A stretch of 64,000 bases of DNA from Roseiarcus sp963772555 (GCA_963772555.1 CAVYXQ010000003.1:124001-188000); one strand, 5' to 3'; counted from the first letter of the stretch, positions 1-10,290 are shown. A program made the numbers and translations. Notes: generated from the sequence alone by a model not told the origin.

Positions 1-708
1 TATCAGTATTGGGCGCTCGGCCACATTCATCAGCGCTTGATCGACAAGAGCCGGGCGACGATCGTGATGCCGGGCAATCCGCAGGGTCGCGACATCAACG
101 AGGCCGGCCCGAAGTCGGCTACGCTCGCGACGATCGGCGAGGACCGCGCAATATCGGTCGAGGAGCGGCTGACGAGCGTCGCCGAGTTCCAGCGGGTCGC
201 GGTCAATCTCGCTTCCGCCGAAGACTGGAGGGCGGCGCTGAGGCTGATCGAAGCGGCGCTCGAGAAATCGCGCGCGACGGCGCAAAGCGAGCACCTCGTC
301 GCTCGCCTGACGCTCGAGGGCGCAACGCCGCTCGCCTGGCGCCTGCGTTGTCACGCCGACAGGCTCGCGGAAGAGGCGGCCGCGATTGGCGCCGGGCTCG
401 GCGCGACCTGGATCGACAGGATCGAACTCGCCTGCGAGGAGCCGCGCTCCGCCGTGGCTGCATCGAGCGATCCAATCGCGGAATTGCGCGCCCTGATGGA
501 AAACGAAGTCGTGCGGTCGAAGGCGTTCCGCGACCAACTGCAGTCGATCGCCGAGGATCTGCGCGGTCATTTGCCTCCAGGCAGTCGCGAGGACCTGTTC
601 GGCGCCGACGCGCAGGCGTTCGCCGACATCCTGCGCAGCGTGGCGCGGGAGGGCGCCGAAGACGTGCTGGCGCAGCTGCGCGCCGCCGACCGGGACCGGG
701 CTGCGTGA
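1..708 (+). CDS. SbcD/YhaO-like metallophosphoesterase, C-terminal part (5' truncated)
   Basis: The reading frame is open from the first base of the window and ends at 708, so only the C-terminal ~235 residues are present. It opens with YWALGHIHQR, the late metal-binding GH-x-H motif of calcineurin-like DNA-repair exonucleases (SbcD/Mre11/YhaO). The rest is the variable C-terminal region that usually contacts the partner ATPase. The stop codon overlaps the GTG start of the next gene by four bases (GTGA), so the two are probably translationally coupled, as expected for a nuclease/SMC-ATPase pair acting on DNA ends. The TTG at 37 is not the real start, because coding continues upstream of it. 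Family assignment is fairly safe; the exact subfamily (SbcD or YhaO) is inferred from the YhaN-like neighbour. Confidence 0.8.
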   Translation, partial: YQYWALGHIHQRLIDKSRATIVMPGNPQGRDINEAGPKSATLATIGEDRAISVEERLTSVAEFQRVAVNLASAEDWRAALRLIEAALEKSRATAQSEHLVARLTLEGATPLAWRLRCHADRLAEEAAAIGAGLGATWIDRIELACEEPRSAVAASSDPIAELRALMENEVVRSKAFRDQLQSIAEDLRGHLPPGSREDLFGADAQAFADILRSVAREGAEDVLAQLRAADRDRAA

Positions 709-3700
709 GGATTGCGCGGCTCGATCTCACCCGCTACGGGCGGTTCAGCGACCATACGATCGACTTCGGGGAGGCGCGGGCTGGCGCGCCGGACTTTCAT
801 ATCATCTACGGGCTCAACGAGGCGGGCAAATCGACCGCAGCGGCGGCGATCCTCGACCTCCTGTTCGGCGTCGAAAAGCAGACGCCTTACGGGGCGGCTG
901 AGGCGAGGCCGAACTGGCACGCCTACAGCGCCATGCGGGTCGGAGCGCGGATCGAGATCGCCGGCCGGACGTTCGAGATCGCCCGGCTCAAGCGCGACAA
1001 GAACAGTCTCGTCGACATGGACAACCGTCCGATCGACGAGGCGCTGCTGAAGGCGGAGCTCGCCGGGGTCGACCGCGCCGCGTTCCGCATGATGTTCTCG
1101 CTCGACGACGAGAGCCTGGAGAATGGCGGCGAGGCGATTCTCGAGAGCCGCGGCGATCTCGGCGAACTGCTCTTCTCGGCCAGCGCCGGCCTTGCCGAGG
1201 TCAGCGGCCGGCTGGACGCGCTTAGGGAGAAGGCGGAAAGGTTTTACCGGCCGCGAGCGTCGAAGACGGAACTGGCGGAAATGAAGCGCGCTTTCGAGGC
1301 GTTGAAGAACGAGCGCGACAAGGCCGATACCCTCGCTTCGACCTACGCCGAGCTCGTGCGCAAGCGCGACGAAGCGAAAGCCGCCTACGAAGCCGCGGCC
1401 AGGGGCCTGTCTGAACGACGTGCGCGCGCTGAAGCCATTCGAAGGCTGCTCGCCGCGCTTCCGCATCTGGCCGCTCTCAGCGAGGCGGAGCGCAATCTCG
1501 AACCGCTCGCCGGCCTGCCGACGCCTCCGGAGGGGTGGGATGACGAAGTCGCGCGGCTGCAGGCCGAGGCGATAAAGCTGGCTGTGATGAAAGAGACCGC
1601 CGAGGCCGCGATCAAGGGCCTGGAGGGCGAACTCGAGCTGATCGGCGACGACCCGGCGGCGTTGTCCATCGCCGCGCGGGCCGAGGCCTGGCGAGAACTG
1701 CGCAGCCGGTACGACACGGCGAAGGACATTCCCGTTCGCCGGTCCGAGCTCGACGGCAAGCGCGAGGCTGGGGCCGAAATCCTGCGCCGTCTTGGCAGGC
1801 CGGGCGAAGCCGAGCCGCAAAAGCTGATCCTGTCGGTGCGGACGGTCGGCGGCCTCGAGGAACTCATCGCCCAACGCTCGGGTGTGCTGGCGAAGCTCGA
1901 AACCGCGCGGGTCGCGGTGGACGACGCGAACAGCGCGCTTAGCGCAGCGCTTGCCGAGGCGCCCGAGTCCAATGGCGGGGGCGCGGCGTTCGAGGCGCTG
2001 AAGTCGCGTCTTCACGCGACGCGGCGGGACGATGCCGCCGCTCGTCTTCGCTCAGCCCGCGCCGAGACAGACAAACTGGCGACGAAACTTGCGGATGCGC
2101 TGGCTGCGCTCGCGCCCTGGCGAGGTCAGCCGGAAGAGCTGGCTGGCGTCACTGTTTCAGGCGAAGCGGAAACGGCGGCGCTGCGTCTACGGATGGCGCA
2201 GGCGCTCGCAGAGCGTCAGATGCATGTCCAGCGTCTCGCCGACAAGAGCGGCGAAGCGGAACGATTGCGGGCGGAAGCGGAGGTCGCCGGTCGGGCGGGC
2301 GAAGTCGTCGGGGACGCCGCCGCCTCGGACCTTCGGTCGGCGCGCGAGGCGGCATGGTCCGTCCATCGGGCTGCGCTCAGCGCGTCGAGCGCAGATTCGT
2401 TCGAAGCTGCGATGCGTCGCGACGACGCGGCTGGCGCCATGCGGCTCGCCAATGCGCGGGAGGTCGCGGCTGCGCGGGAGCGCGCGATCAAGATTGCCGG
2501 GATCGAGGCGGAACGCGCTCGCGCCCGGACGGACCTCGACGCGGTGGACAAGGCCATTTGCTCGCTCGATCGGGAGATTGCTGCGCTGATGCCTGTCGCA
2601 CCGCCGCGGGGTCGCGATCGCCTGAGCTTTCTCGACGCCTGGAGAGCGAGCCGTGAAGCGGCGATGGAGATCGTCAGCGCGCTCAAGGAGCTGAAGGACG
2701 CCGCGCGCCGGGCGGATGAAGACGCCGAGCAAGCGCGCCGGTCGTTGAGCGAAGCGATGCGGGGCGCATGCGTCGCGCATGCGCCGGACGGCGCGCTCGG
2801 TTCGCTGGTCGAGGCGGCGGATGCGGCGCTCGCGGAGGCGGCGAAAGCGGAGGCGCAGCGTCAGACGGCGAAGGAGCGCCGCGTCGAGGCGGGGCGTGCA
2901 GAGACCAGGCTGAAGGCCGCGCTGGACGAGGACAGGCGATGGCGCGCCGCCTGGCGCGAGGCTTGCGCGGGATCCTGGCTCGGCGAAACCGAACCGGAGC
3001 CGCCGCTGAATGCGGTGCGACAGGCGCTGAAGGCGCTCGAGGAATTGCGCGTTTCGCTCAAGGACTGCGACGAACTCGAGCACCGCATCGAAGCGATGGA
3101 GCGCGACAGGCGCCTGTTCGCGGCGGAGGTCGCCGATGTCGCGGGCGCGCTTGGCCTCGACGAAGCCGGCGAGGAGCCCGCCGCGCTCGCCGACGCCATC
3201 GAGGCCCGCGTGGGGCGGGCGCGCGAGAACCAACGCCGCCGCCGCGAGAAGACATCGGCGCTGGAGGCGGCGCGCCAAAGGGTTGCCGGAGTGGGCGAGG
3301 CGCTCGCGGTTAACGCAAAGCTCGCTTCGGCGATTGCCGATTACTTCGCTGTCGCAACCCTTGCCGAAGCCCCCGGCAAGCTCGAAGCCTGCCGACGACG
3401 CAATGCGCTGCGCCACGAGGTCGCCAGGGAGACGCGGGCCATCCTCAATTCGAACGTCGCGAATTCAATCGACGCGGCGCGCGCCGCCCTTGAAAGCGCT
3501 GACCGCGCCGCGCTCGAGCAGGAGCTCGGCGCGCTCGAAACGCGCGCTCCAAAGGACGAACAGGAGCACGCGGAGCGCTACGCAGCCCACCAGGAGGCCG
3601 CAAAGCGTCTCGACTCGGTCGGGGGCGACGACGCGGTGGCGCGAATCGAGGAGAACCGGCGCACCATCCTCGAGGTGATCAAGGATGGCTCGCGCCGGTA

Positions 3701-4172
3701 TCTCATCTTGCGCGCCGGCGTAGCGGCGGCGGACGAAGCGCTGCGGCTTTATCGCGACCGGCATCGCGGCGCCATGATGGAGCGCGCATCGAAGGCTTTT
3801 TCCGAGATCAGCCGCGGCGCCTATCGCGGACTGGCCGCGGCGCCGAACGGGCAGAGCGAGACGCTGATTGCGCTGAGCGCCGACGGGGGCTCGAAGGCGG
3901 CCGAGCAATTGTCGAAGGGCGCCCGTTTCCAGCTTTACCTGGCGCTGCGGGTGGCGGGCTACCACGAACTCGCCAAGTCGCGCCCGCCGGCGCCGTTCGT
4001 GGCCGACGACATCATGGAGACGTTCGATCATTTCCGCGCCGAGGAGGCGCTGCGGCTTTTCGCCGATATGGGCCGGGTCGGGCAGGTGATCTACCTCACC
4101 CACCATCTGCATCTCGCCGAGATCGCCAAGAAAGTGTGCCCGGAGGCGAGGGTGCATCAGCTGGCGGCGTAA
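705..4172 (+). CDS. YhaN-like SMC-type AAA ATPase, partner of upstream nuclease
   Basis: A 1155-residue protein. I start it at the GTG at 705, which overlaps the upstream stop; the longer open frame back to 9 is only the shadow of the previous gene. The N-terminus (MRIARLDLTRYGRFSD) is typical of RecF/SMC-like YhaN proteins. A Walker A motif, GLNEAGKST, lies near residue 40. The long Glu/Ala/Arg-rich middle is coiled-coil, and the end carries the second half of the ATPase head, with LSKGARFQLYLALR as the signature-like helix and PFVADDIMETFD as Walker B. The layout is that of the SbcC/Rad50 class. Role: with the metallophosphoesterase, probable processing of DNA ends or hairpins. The biological role of YhaO/YhaN pairs is poorly known. 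Confidence 0.85.
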   Translation: MRIARLDLTRYGRFSDHTIDFGEARAGAPDFHIIYGLNEAGKSTAAAAILDLLFGVEKQTPYGAAEARPNWHAYSAMRVGARIEIAGRTFEIARLKRDKNSLVDMDNRPIDEALLKAELAGVDRAAFRMMFSLDDESLENGGEAILESRGDLGELLFSASAGLAEVSGRLDALREKAERFYRPRASKTELAEMKRAFEALKNERDKADTLASTYAELVRKRDEAKAAYEAAARGLSERRARAEAIRRLLAALPHLAALSEAERNLEPLAGLPTPPEGWDDEVARLQAEAIKLAVMKETAEAAIKGLEGELELIGDDPAALSIAARAEAWRELRSRYDTAKDIPVRRSELDGKREAGAEILRRLGRPGEAEPQKLILSVRTVGGLEELIAQRSGVLAKLETARVAVDDANSALSAALAEAPESNGGGAAFEALKSRLHATRRDDAAARLRSARAETDKLATKLADALAALAPWRGQPEELAGVTVSGEAETAALRLRMAQALAERQMHVQRLADKSGEAERLRAEAEVAGRAGEVVGDAAASDLRSAREAAWSVHRAALSASSADSFEAAMRRDDAAGAMRLANAREVAAARERAIKIAGIEAERARARTDLDAVDKAICSLDREIAALMPVAPPRGRDRLSFLDAWRASREAAMEIVSALKELKDAARRADEDAEQARRSLSEAMRGACVAHAPDGALGSLVEAADAALAEAAKAEAQRQTAKERRVEAGRAETRLKAALDEDRRWRAAWREACAGSWLGETEPEPPLNAVRQALKALEELRVSLKDCDELEHRIEAMERDRRLFAAEVADVAGALGLDEAGEEPAALADAIEARVGRARENQRRRREKTSALEAARQRVAGVGEALAVNAKLASAIADYFAVATLAEAPGKLEACRRRNALRHEVARETRAILNSNVANSIDAARAALESADRAALEQELGALETRAPKDEQEHAERYAAHQEAAKRLDSVGGDDAVARIEENRRTILEVIKDGSRRYLILRAGVAAADEALRLYRDRHRGAMMERASKAFSEISRGAYRGLAAAPNGQSETLIALSADGGSKAAEQLSKGARFQLYLALRVAGYHELAKSRPPAPFVADDIMETFDHFRAEEALRLFADMGRVGQVIYLTHHLHLAEIAKKVCPEARVHQLAA

Positions 4173-4348
4173 CGCGCCCACCCTTGTCTCCCGCGCCCGG
4201 TCAAGCGCCGGGAATGTCGCCGCCTCCCGACCGCTCTTGCGCTAAACTCAGAACCTCCGAGAAGCCGAGAAATGGCTTGACGCGACCCGCGATTTGCCCC
4301 TGGCGGAAATCGTGCGAAGCTCGAGCGTTTTCTTCGTAAGGCAAGCAA

Positions 4349-7300
4349 ATGTCGGGATCGCCGCACGACGCTCTGACCACGCCGCGCGCGGATGAACTCG
4401 GGCTTAAGCGGATCGCCAACCGAAGCGGGTTTTCGATCAGCCTCCTGCCGAACGGCGCGATCTTCGCCATGGAGCACGCCGCGGGCGGCGCTCCGATCAT
4501 GGTCAATCAGGCGCTCGGATCGCCCATCGCGGGGGGCATGGGCCGTCTCTACCTGCGTGTCGGCGGCGCGGAACCGATGACAATGCCCCTCGTCGGACCG
4601 GAGGCCCCGTGCCGGACCGGCGTTGCCGGCGACCGGGCGGTCTGGGAGGGAGACGCCGGCGGACTGCGCCATGAGGTCAGCCTCTGGCTGCATTCTCGTT
4701 CCAACGTCTGGCTATGGTGCGTCCTGATCGTCAACCGGCGCGACACGGAGACGCGCTGCGACGCGGTCCTGATCCAGGATCTCGGTCTCGGCGAACAGGG
4801 CTTCGTGATGGGCAACGAGGCTTATGCGAGCCAGTATCTCGATCATTTCATCGCGCCGCATCGCAGCGCCGGCCACGTCGTGATGAGCCGGCAAAATCTA
4901 ACGCAGGCAGGCGCCCATCCGTGGGCCGCGCATGGTTGTCTCGAGGGCGCCGTGGCCTTCGCCACCGATTATCGCCAGCTGATGGGTCCCGCCCACCGCG
5001 ACGCCGACGGATTCGCGCTGCCGTTCGGCGTGAGCCTGCCGTCGCGCCGCCTGCAATATGAGACGGCCTGCGCGGCGCTGCAGAGCGAGGCGGCGACCCT
5101 GGCGCCGGGCGCATCTGCGTCCTGGACATTCTTCGGCGTCTACAAGCCCGACCATCCGGAGGCGTCGTCCGACAAAGACCTCGCCGTGATCGATGACGTG
5201 GAGCGCGCCCGCAAGGACTGGTCGCCGCGCGCTGTCGCCCTGTCCTTCCCGGCCCGCAGCGTTCTTCAGGATGCGCCGGTCGCCGTCGCTGACGTCCTCG
5301 ACCAGGAGACAATCGCAGCGCGTTATCGCCGGCGGATGCACGCCGAGCGGGCGCAAGGTCGAGCGCTGTCCTTCTTCGTTCCCGCGAAAGCCCATAACCG
5401 TCACATCGTGCTGCGGGACAAGGAACGCGTCGTCGCGCGCCGCCACGGCGCCCTTCTGCGCAGCGGCGGAGAGATGCTGCCTGCCGAGACGATGCTCTGC
5501 GCCACCTGCTGGATGCATGGCGTCTTCGGCGCCCAGCTGACCATCGGCAACACGTCGTTTCACAAGCTCTTCTCCGTCTCCCGCGATCCCTACAACATCA
5601 CCCGCGGCAGCGGCCTGCGCATGCTCGTCGATCTGGGGGGCGGGTGGCGGCTTCTGACCGTGCCCTCCGCCTTCGAGATGGGCCTCAGCGACTGCCGCTG
5701 GATCTACCGGTTTGGCGAGCGAACGATTACGGTCTCGGCGATCGTTTCCTCCGACGAAGCCGCCATGCAATGGCGCGTCGCCGCCGAAGGCGGTCCCTGT
5801 CGGTTCCTCGTCTTCGGCTGCCTCGTGCTCGGCGAGCGTGAATTCGCCGACGCCGGGCGAATCGAGATCGATGAGGGGCGGAAGCAGTTCGCCTTCCGGC
5901 CGGATCCCGACGACTTGTGGGGCCGACACTATCCGGACGCCGTCTACCGGCTGGTGACAAGCACGCCGGAATGCGTGGAAGCCCAGGGCGGCGACGAGCT
6001 CATCTATGCCGACGGCAAACGCCGATCGGCCGGCTATGCCGCAATCCGCACCTATCCCACCGACGAGTTCGTCTTCGCCGTCGTCGGCTCGTTGACCGAT
6101 GCGAAGGAAGCGGAGGCCTTGGCGAACAAGTTCGCTCGGCCGGTCGAAGATGCGATCCTCCTGGCGTCAGCCGACCGCAGCTGGCGCAACATCACTCGGG
6201 GCGTTCGCATCAGCAACGCGACGGGCGAAGCGAAGGCGGTCGACAGCATCTTTCCGTGGCTCGTTCACGACGCGATGGTGCATCTCACCGTGCCGCACGG
6301 CCTCGAGCAGTACACGGGCGCCGCTTGGGGCACGCGCGACGTCTGCCAGGGCCCGCTGGAACTGCTTCTGTCGCTCGAGCACGACGAGCCGGCAAAGGCA
6401 ATTCTGCGCGTTGTCTTTGCCCAGCAATACGAGAAGCAGGGCGATTGGCCGCAATGGTTCATGCTCGAGCCCTATTCGGCAATGCAGGACAGGAACGCGC
6501 ACGGGGACGTCATCGTCTGGCCGCTGAAGGCCCTCTGCGATTATGTCGAAGCGACCGGCGATCTCGCCTTTCTGGAAGAAAAAATCGCCTGGCGCGGCGA
6601 GGACGATCTGCAAAAGACCTCGCATGAAGCTTCCGTCGCGGCCCATGTCGACAAGCTGATCGCAACCGTTCGCCAGCGCTTCATTGCCGGCACGCGCCTC
6701 ATCCGATACGGCGCCGGGGACTGGAACGATTCGCTTCAGCCGGTCGATCCCTCGATGCGCGACAGGATGGCGAGTAGCTGGACGGTGGCGCTTCTCTATC
6801 AGCAGCTTCGCCGCTACGCCGAAATCCTCCGCCTCGCCGGACGCCGTGACGCGGCCGAAGACCTCGACAAACTGGCGGCGGGGATTAGCGAGGACTTCAA
6901 TCGCTTTCTCATCCGCGACGGTGTCGTCGCCGGCTACGGCGTCTTCGGGCCCAAGGGCGGCTTGCAGGAACTGCTATTGCATCCGAGCGATGATCGCACC
7001 GGCCTCTCCTTCTCCCTCATTCCGATGACGCAGGCGATCCTTGGCTCGCTCTTCACTCCGGCGCAGTCACGCCGCCACGTCGCCCTGATGCGCCAGCATC
7101 TCCTCTTTCCGGACGGCGCGCGCCTGATGGACAAGCCGCTGGCCTATCATGGAGGGGTGGAAACGATCTTTCGCCGGGCCGAGTCGTCGGCGTTCTTCGG
7201 CCGGGAAATCGGGCTCATGTACGTGCATTCGCATCTGCGCTATGCGGAAGCCATGGGTGTGCTCGGTCAATCCGAGGCGCTCTGGGACGCCTTGCTTGTC

Positions 7301-7630
7301 GCCAATCCCATCGCGGTTACCGATCGGCTCGACAACGCCTCGCTCAGGCAGCGCAACGCCTATTTCAGCAGCAGCGACGCGGCCTTCCCCGATCGCTACG
7401 AGGCCAGCGCGAAGTGGGATCTCGTCAAGGCGGGGGGGGTCGCCGTCGACGGCGGCTGGCGCATCTATTCGAGCGGACCGGGCCTTTACGTCACGATCCT
7501 CATTCAGCAGGTGTTCGGGATGCGGCGGCGTTTCGGCAAGCGGATCGTCAAACCGTGTCTGCCGCAGTCCGAGAAGGGCCTGCGTCTCGCATGGTCTCAT
7601 GCGCCTGCCGTCGAGCCGCGGCGGCGGTGA
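4349..7630 (+). CDS. GH94-family glycoside phosphorylase (candidate 1,2-beta-oligoglucan phosphorylase)
   Basis: A 1093-residue cytoplasmic-looking protein without a signal peptide. The C-terminal (alpha/alpha)6 half has YGAGDWNDSL with Asp at residue 791, the general-acid region of GH94 (former GT36) cellobiose/chitobiose phosphorylases and of the NdvB C-terminus. The length and the N-terminal beta-sandwich region (SLLPNGAIFAMEHAAGG) fit 1,2-beta-oligoglucan phosphorylases (~1100 residues), which release glucose-1-phosphate from sophoro-oligosaccharides. Substrate is inferred, supported by a GH144-like and a GH3 gene nearby. It could instead be a cellobiose-type phosphorylase. ATG at 4349 follows a short purine-rich stretch. 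The 3' end overlaps the convergent GH15 gene by 83 bp. Confidence 0.85.
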   Translation: MSGSPHDALTTPRADELGLKRIANRSGFSISLLPNGAIFAMEHAAGGAPIMVNQALGSPIAGGMGRLYLRVGGAEPMTMPLVGPEAPCRTGVAGDRAVWEGDAGGLRHEVSLWLHSRSNVWLWCVLIVNRRDTETRCDAVLIQDLGLGEQGFVMGNEAYASQYLDHFIAPHRSAGHVVMSRQNLTQAGAHPWAAHGCLEGAVAFATDYRQLMGPAHRDADGFALPFGVSLPSRRLQYETACAALQSEAATLAPGASASWTFFGVYKPDHPEASSDKDLAVIDDVERARKDWSPRAVALSFPARSVLQDAPVAVADVLDQETIAARYRRRMHAERAQGRALSFFVPAKAHNRHIVLRDKERVVARRHGALLRSGGEMLPAETMLCATCWMHGVFGAQLTIGNTSFHKLFSVSRDPYNITRGSGLRMLVDLGGGWRLLTVPSAFEMGLSDCRWIYRFGERTITVSAIVSSDEAAMQWRVAAEGGPCRFLVFGCLVLGEREFADAGRIEIDEGRKQFAFRPDPDDLWGRHYPDAVYRLVTSTPECVEAQGGDELIYADGKRRSAGYAAIRTYPTDEFVFAVVGSLTDAKEAEALANKFARPVEDAILLASADRSWRNITRGVRISNATGEAKAVDSIFPWLVHDAMVHLTVPHGLEQYTGAAWGTRDVCQGPLELLLSLEHDEPAKAILRVVFAQQYEKQGDWPQWFMLEPYSAMQDRNAHGDVIVWPLKALCDYVEATGDLAFLEEKIAWRGEDDLQKTSHEASVAAHVDKLIATVRQRFIAGTRLIRYGAGDWNDSLQPVDPSMRDRMASSWTVALLYQQLRRYAEILRLAGRRDAAEDLDKLAAGISEDFNRFLIRDGVVAGYGVFGPKGGLQELLLHPSDDRTGLSFSLIPMTQAILGSLFTPAQSRRHVALMRQHLLFPDGARLMDKPLAYHGGVETIFRRAESSAFFGREIGLMYVHSHLRYAEAMGVLGQSEALWDALLVANPIAVTDRLDNASLRQRNAYFSSSDAAFPDRYEASAKWDLVKAGGVAVDGGWRIYSSGPGLYVTILIQQVFGMRRRFGKRIVKPCLPQSEKGLRLAWSHAPAVEPRRR

Positions 7631-8990
7631 TGAAGGCTGCGTAGCTCCAAGCCAGATGCTTGGCCGAGGTTTGCGCCCCGGTAGTCTGGTCGAACTGTTC
7701 GGAAAGTTCGCCGCTCTCGGGGGTGAAGGCCTGCACCGTTCGCAGGATCGCATCGCCGCGATCGAGCGCCGCGGACGCGAAAGCGAGACCGTCCCGCCCC
7801 GCGACGCATAGACGCTGCCGAAACGTCCGATTCTCCTCCGCCATGGCCATGGGCGCTCCGGCGAGCAACGCCCGCGCCAGTTTGAAATAGAACTCGGCCG
7901 CCGCGAGCGTCGCGAAATAATAGGCGCCGCCGCTGTAATAGACATCGCCGGCATAGCGTCCGAGCGCCGGTCCCCGGCCCGCCGGTCGGTCGCGGTTGAT
8001 CACATATTCGCCTTCGAACAGCTGCTCCAGCGCGGTCAGCGTCGCCTGGGCCCGCGGGTCGAGCGGGCTATGGGTCCCGGTCTCTCGCCCGGCGTGCAGC
8101 ACAGCGAGAATAACGGCCGCGTCGAGCGCCTTTTCCGGCTTGCCCGAGACGACGCCGACGCGCGATCGGTAATAGCCGGCGCCCGGGTCCCAAAAGGCCT
8201 CGAGCCGAGGCGCGATGGTTTCAGCGACCGCAAAGCAAACGGCCGACCGCTCCTCCTCCCCGATCTCCGCAAGCCATTCGGCGCCCTGCGCAAGCGCTTC
8301 AGCCTGCACAAGCAGCGTATAATAGTGGAAGCCGCTCTCCTCTTCCCAGATGTCGTAGCTCGGACGCTTGGCGTACGCGAGCGTGAAGTCCAGATCGCCG
8401 ATGACAAGGTCCCGCATGGCTCCAAGCGTCTCGTCGGGACCCGACACCGCGGACCGCCAGTCCAGCATCGCCAGCACACGCAATGCCGGCCCGTCCGCCT
8501 GCGGCCGCGCCCAGCGGGTGAAATCCAGCGTTGCGTCCGGATTGACCCGGGCCTCGGCAAGCACCGTCGGTCCCGAAACCGCCGCCAGGTCCGCGTCGGA
8601 GCGCGCGTACTGGAGGAAGGCCGGCTCAATCCTCTGCCTGAAATCGCCCTGACGCAGAAACTCCCGACCGTCCAGGCGGCGCAGCGACAGGCTGAAGTCG
8701 AGAAATTCGCCGAAACGGTCGATTGCCTCTCCGCCCGCCAAACCCTCGGCCACGGCGATGTGCAGAGCGCGCATGACGATCGCCGAGTCCCGGAACCAAT
8801 GGAAGAAATAATCCGGGTCGGGGTCGTAGGCGGCGGGAACCGGCGACGCCAACACGGACCCCGGCCGCGGGATGACAATCTGTCCAAATCCCGGACGATG
8901 CTTGACCGTTTGCGTCGCCGAGATCGCCCGCGACATGGCGACCGAAGCGAAACGCGCTTCATCAGCAATCCAGTCGTCCAGGCTTGTCAT
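7548..8990 (-). CDS. GH15 glucoamylase-like protein
   Basis: A 480-residue protein read from the ATG at 8990, seven bases after the stop of the upstream gene; the longer frame to 9026 overlaps that gene. Two conserved GH15 segments are visible: SYDIWEEESGFHYYT, holding the WEE general-acid glutamate, and SEQFDQTTGAQTSAKHLAWSY, holding the general-base glutamate near the C-terminus. The N-terminus (HRPGFGQIVIPRPGSV, YFFHWFRDSAIVMRAL) also matches GH15, including the RDS substrate-binding part. No signal peptide is seen. The family normally releases glucose from alpha-glucan ends; in this cluster the substrate is uncertain. It probably shares a transcript with the GH144-like and ABC genes. Its last 83 bp overlap the convergent GH94 gene. 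Confidence 0.85.
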   Translation of the reverse strand: MTSLDDWIADEARFASVAMSRAISATQTVKHRPGFGQIVIPRPGSVLASPVPAAYDPDPDYFFHWFRDSAIVMRALHIAVAEGLAGGEAIDRFGEFLDFSLSLRRLDGREFLRQGDFRQRIEPAFLQYARSDADLAAVSGPTVLAEARVNPDATLDFTRWARPQADGPALRVLAMLDWRSAVSGPDETLGAMRDLVIGDLDFTLAYAKRPSYDIWEEESGFHYYTLLVQAEALAQGAEWLAEIGEEERSAVCFAVAETIAPRLEAFWDPGAGYYRSRVGVVSGKPEKALDAAVILAVLHAGRETGTHSPLDPRAQATLTALEQLFEGEYVINRDRPAGRGPALGRYAGDVYYSGGAYYFATLAAAEFYFKLARALLAGAPMAMAEENRTFRQRLCVAGRDGLAFASAALDRGDAILRTVQAFTPESGELSEQFDQTTGAQTSAKHLAWSYAAFITAAAARRQAHETMRDAGPSRTAADTV

Positions 8991-8997
8991 CCGGCTT

Positions 8998-10290
8998 TCA
9001 ATCCAGATGCGGGCTGCGGAAGCCAAGCCTCCTCATCCCCGCCCGGATTTCAGGCACGCTCATGAACAGGTTCCAGAGAAGACCGCTGCGGTAGTTCTCG
9101 ATCATCGCGACGATTGGCCCCTGGCTGATCGCCAGAAAACTGTCGGCATACCAGTCGTAATGTTCGCTGAAGCCATCAATGAAGCCGAAGCGGGCCCAGA
9201 TCCTGTCGCCGAGCGCGTCGTGGAAATGCCGCAGCGCCGCCATCGCTTCCCTGGGCGCGTAAGGGAACGCCGACACTGCGGCGCTCGGGGTGATGACGCC
9301 GAGGTCGTTCGTCGGCGAATGCGCGGCATAACCCCGGACGGAGTCGCCGGCCGTCAGACCCCAGCACTGCGGGCCGTAGCCTCTGTAGCCATGCGGATTG
9401 CGGACGCAGTAGGCGTAGTTGATCTGCGTGTGATCCACGTTCTGCCGCCAGTAGTCGGCGTAGCGATCGCTCAAGCCGCGCGGGTCGATGCCGCAGAAGG
9501 AATAGTGGGTGAAGAAGAGCGGCCCTCCCCAGTCGGGCCCGAGCGGCAGCTCGATCCCCTCGAAGCTTCGCCGGTTGAAGAACTCGCGTCCCGCGGCCCA
9601 GCCTTCGTGATAGGTCTCGGCCGGCACGCCATAGCGCGGCGACGACGCCGCCAGCACGTAGGCGATGAGGCACTCGTTCCAGCCGCGGATCGGATGGTTC
9701 AGCGCAAAGCCGTTGTTGGGGCTCCAGTGCCAGGTCAGCGCCGTTCAACTCCCCCGCGCGTACCAGTCCCATTCCGCCTCGCTCCAGAGGTAGGCGATGC
9801 GCTGGCGAAGGCGCTCCTCTTCCGGTTCTTCGCGATCGAAATAGGCTCGGGCGCACAAGAGGCCCTGGAAGAGGAACGAGCTTTCCACGATGTCGGCGCC
9901 GTCGTCCTTGCGGCTGAACGGCAATGTGGCGCCCGTGGCGCCGTTGATGAAGTGGGGATACATGCCGTGATAGCAGGTGGCCTTCTCGAGACAGTCCAAC
10001 ATGTCCGACAAACGGGCCAGCGCCTGCTTTCGCGTCACCCACTCGCGCGCGCAGGCGACGATGATGGCCATGACGCCGAAGCCCGAGCCGCCGATCGCCA
10101 CCTTGTCGTCGGTCGGGCCCTCCCGGAGCGGCGCCCGGTCGCGCGCCAGTCCGCTGACCGGATGGGCGCCGTCCCAGAAATAGTAGAACGTCTGGCGTTG
10201 CACGAGGTCGAGGAGTTGCTCGTCCGACAGTTTCCTGCGGCGCCTGGCGTCCCTGGAATGCGGCATAGCTTTGGCTTGATCGTGTCGCAT
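8998..10290 (-). pseudogene. PF10091 glycoamylase / GH144-like hydrolase interrupted by in-frame TGA
   Basis: One reading frame from the ATG at 10290 to the stop at 8998 encodes a ~430-residue protein of the glycoamylase family (PF10091), which includes GH144 endo-beta-1,2-glucanases and the middle domain of cyclic glucan synthase NdvB. Typical segments are RQTFYYFWDGAHP, AEWDWYARGS, then LTWHWSPNNGFALNHP and YGPQCWGLTAGDS. A TGA at 9745-9747 splits the frame between WYARGS and TALTWHWSP, and the sequence is in frame and conserved on both sides. Relatives have an ordinary residue there. It is therefore a nonsense mutation or a sequence error, not a frameshift. Without readthrough only 181 residues would be made. 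Neighbours suggest a role in beta-glucan degradation. Confidence 0.8.

Noticed and set aside
567..2015. 482-codon antisense frame over the nuclease/ATPase pair
   Set aside because: The opposite strand has clear Walker A and coiled-coil coding; the antisense product has no domain.
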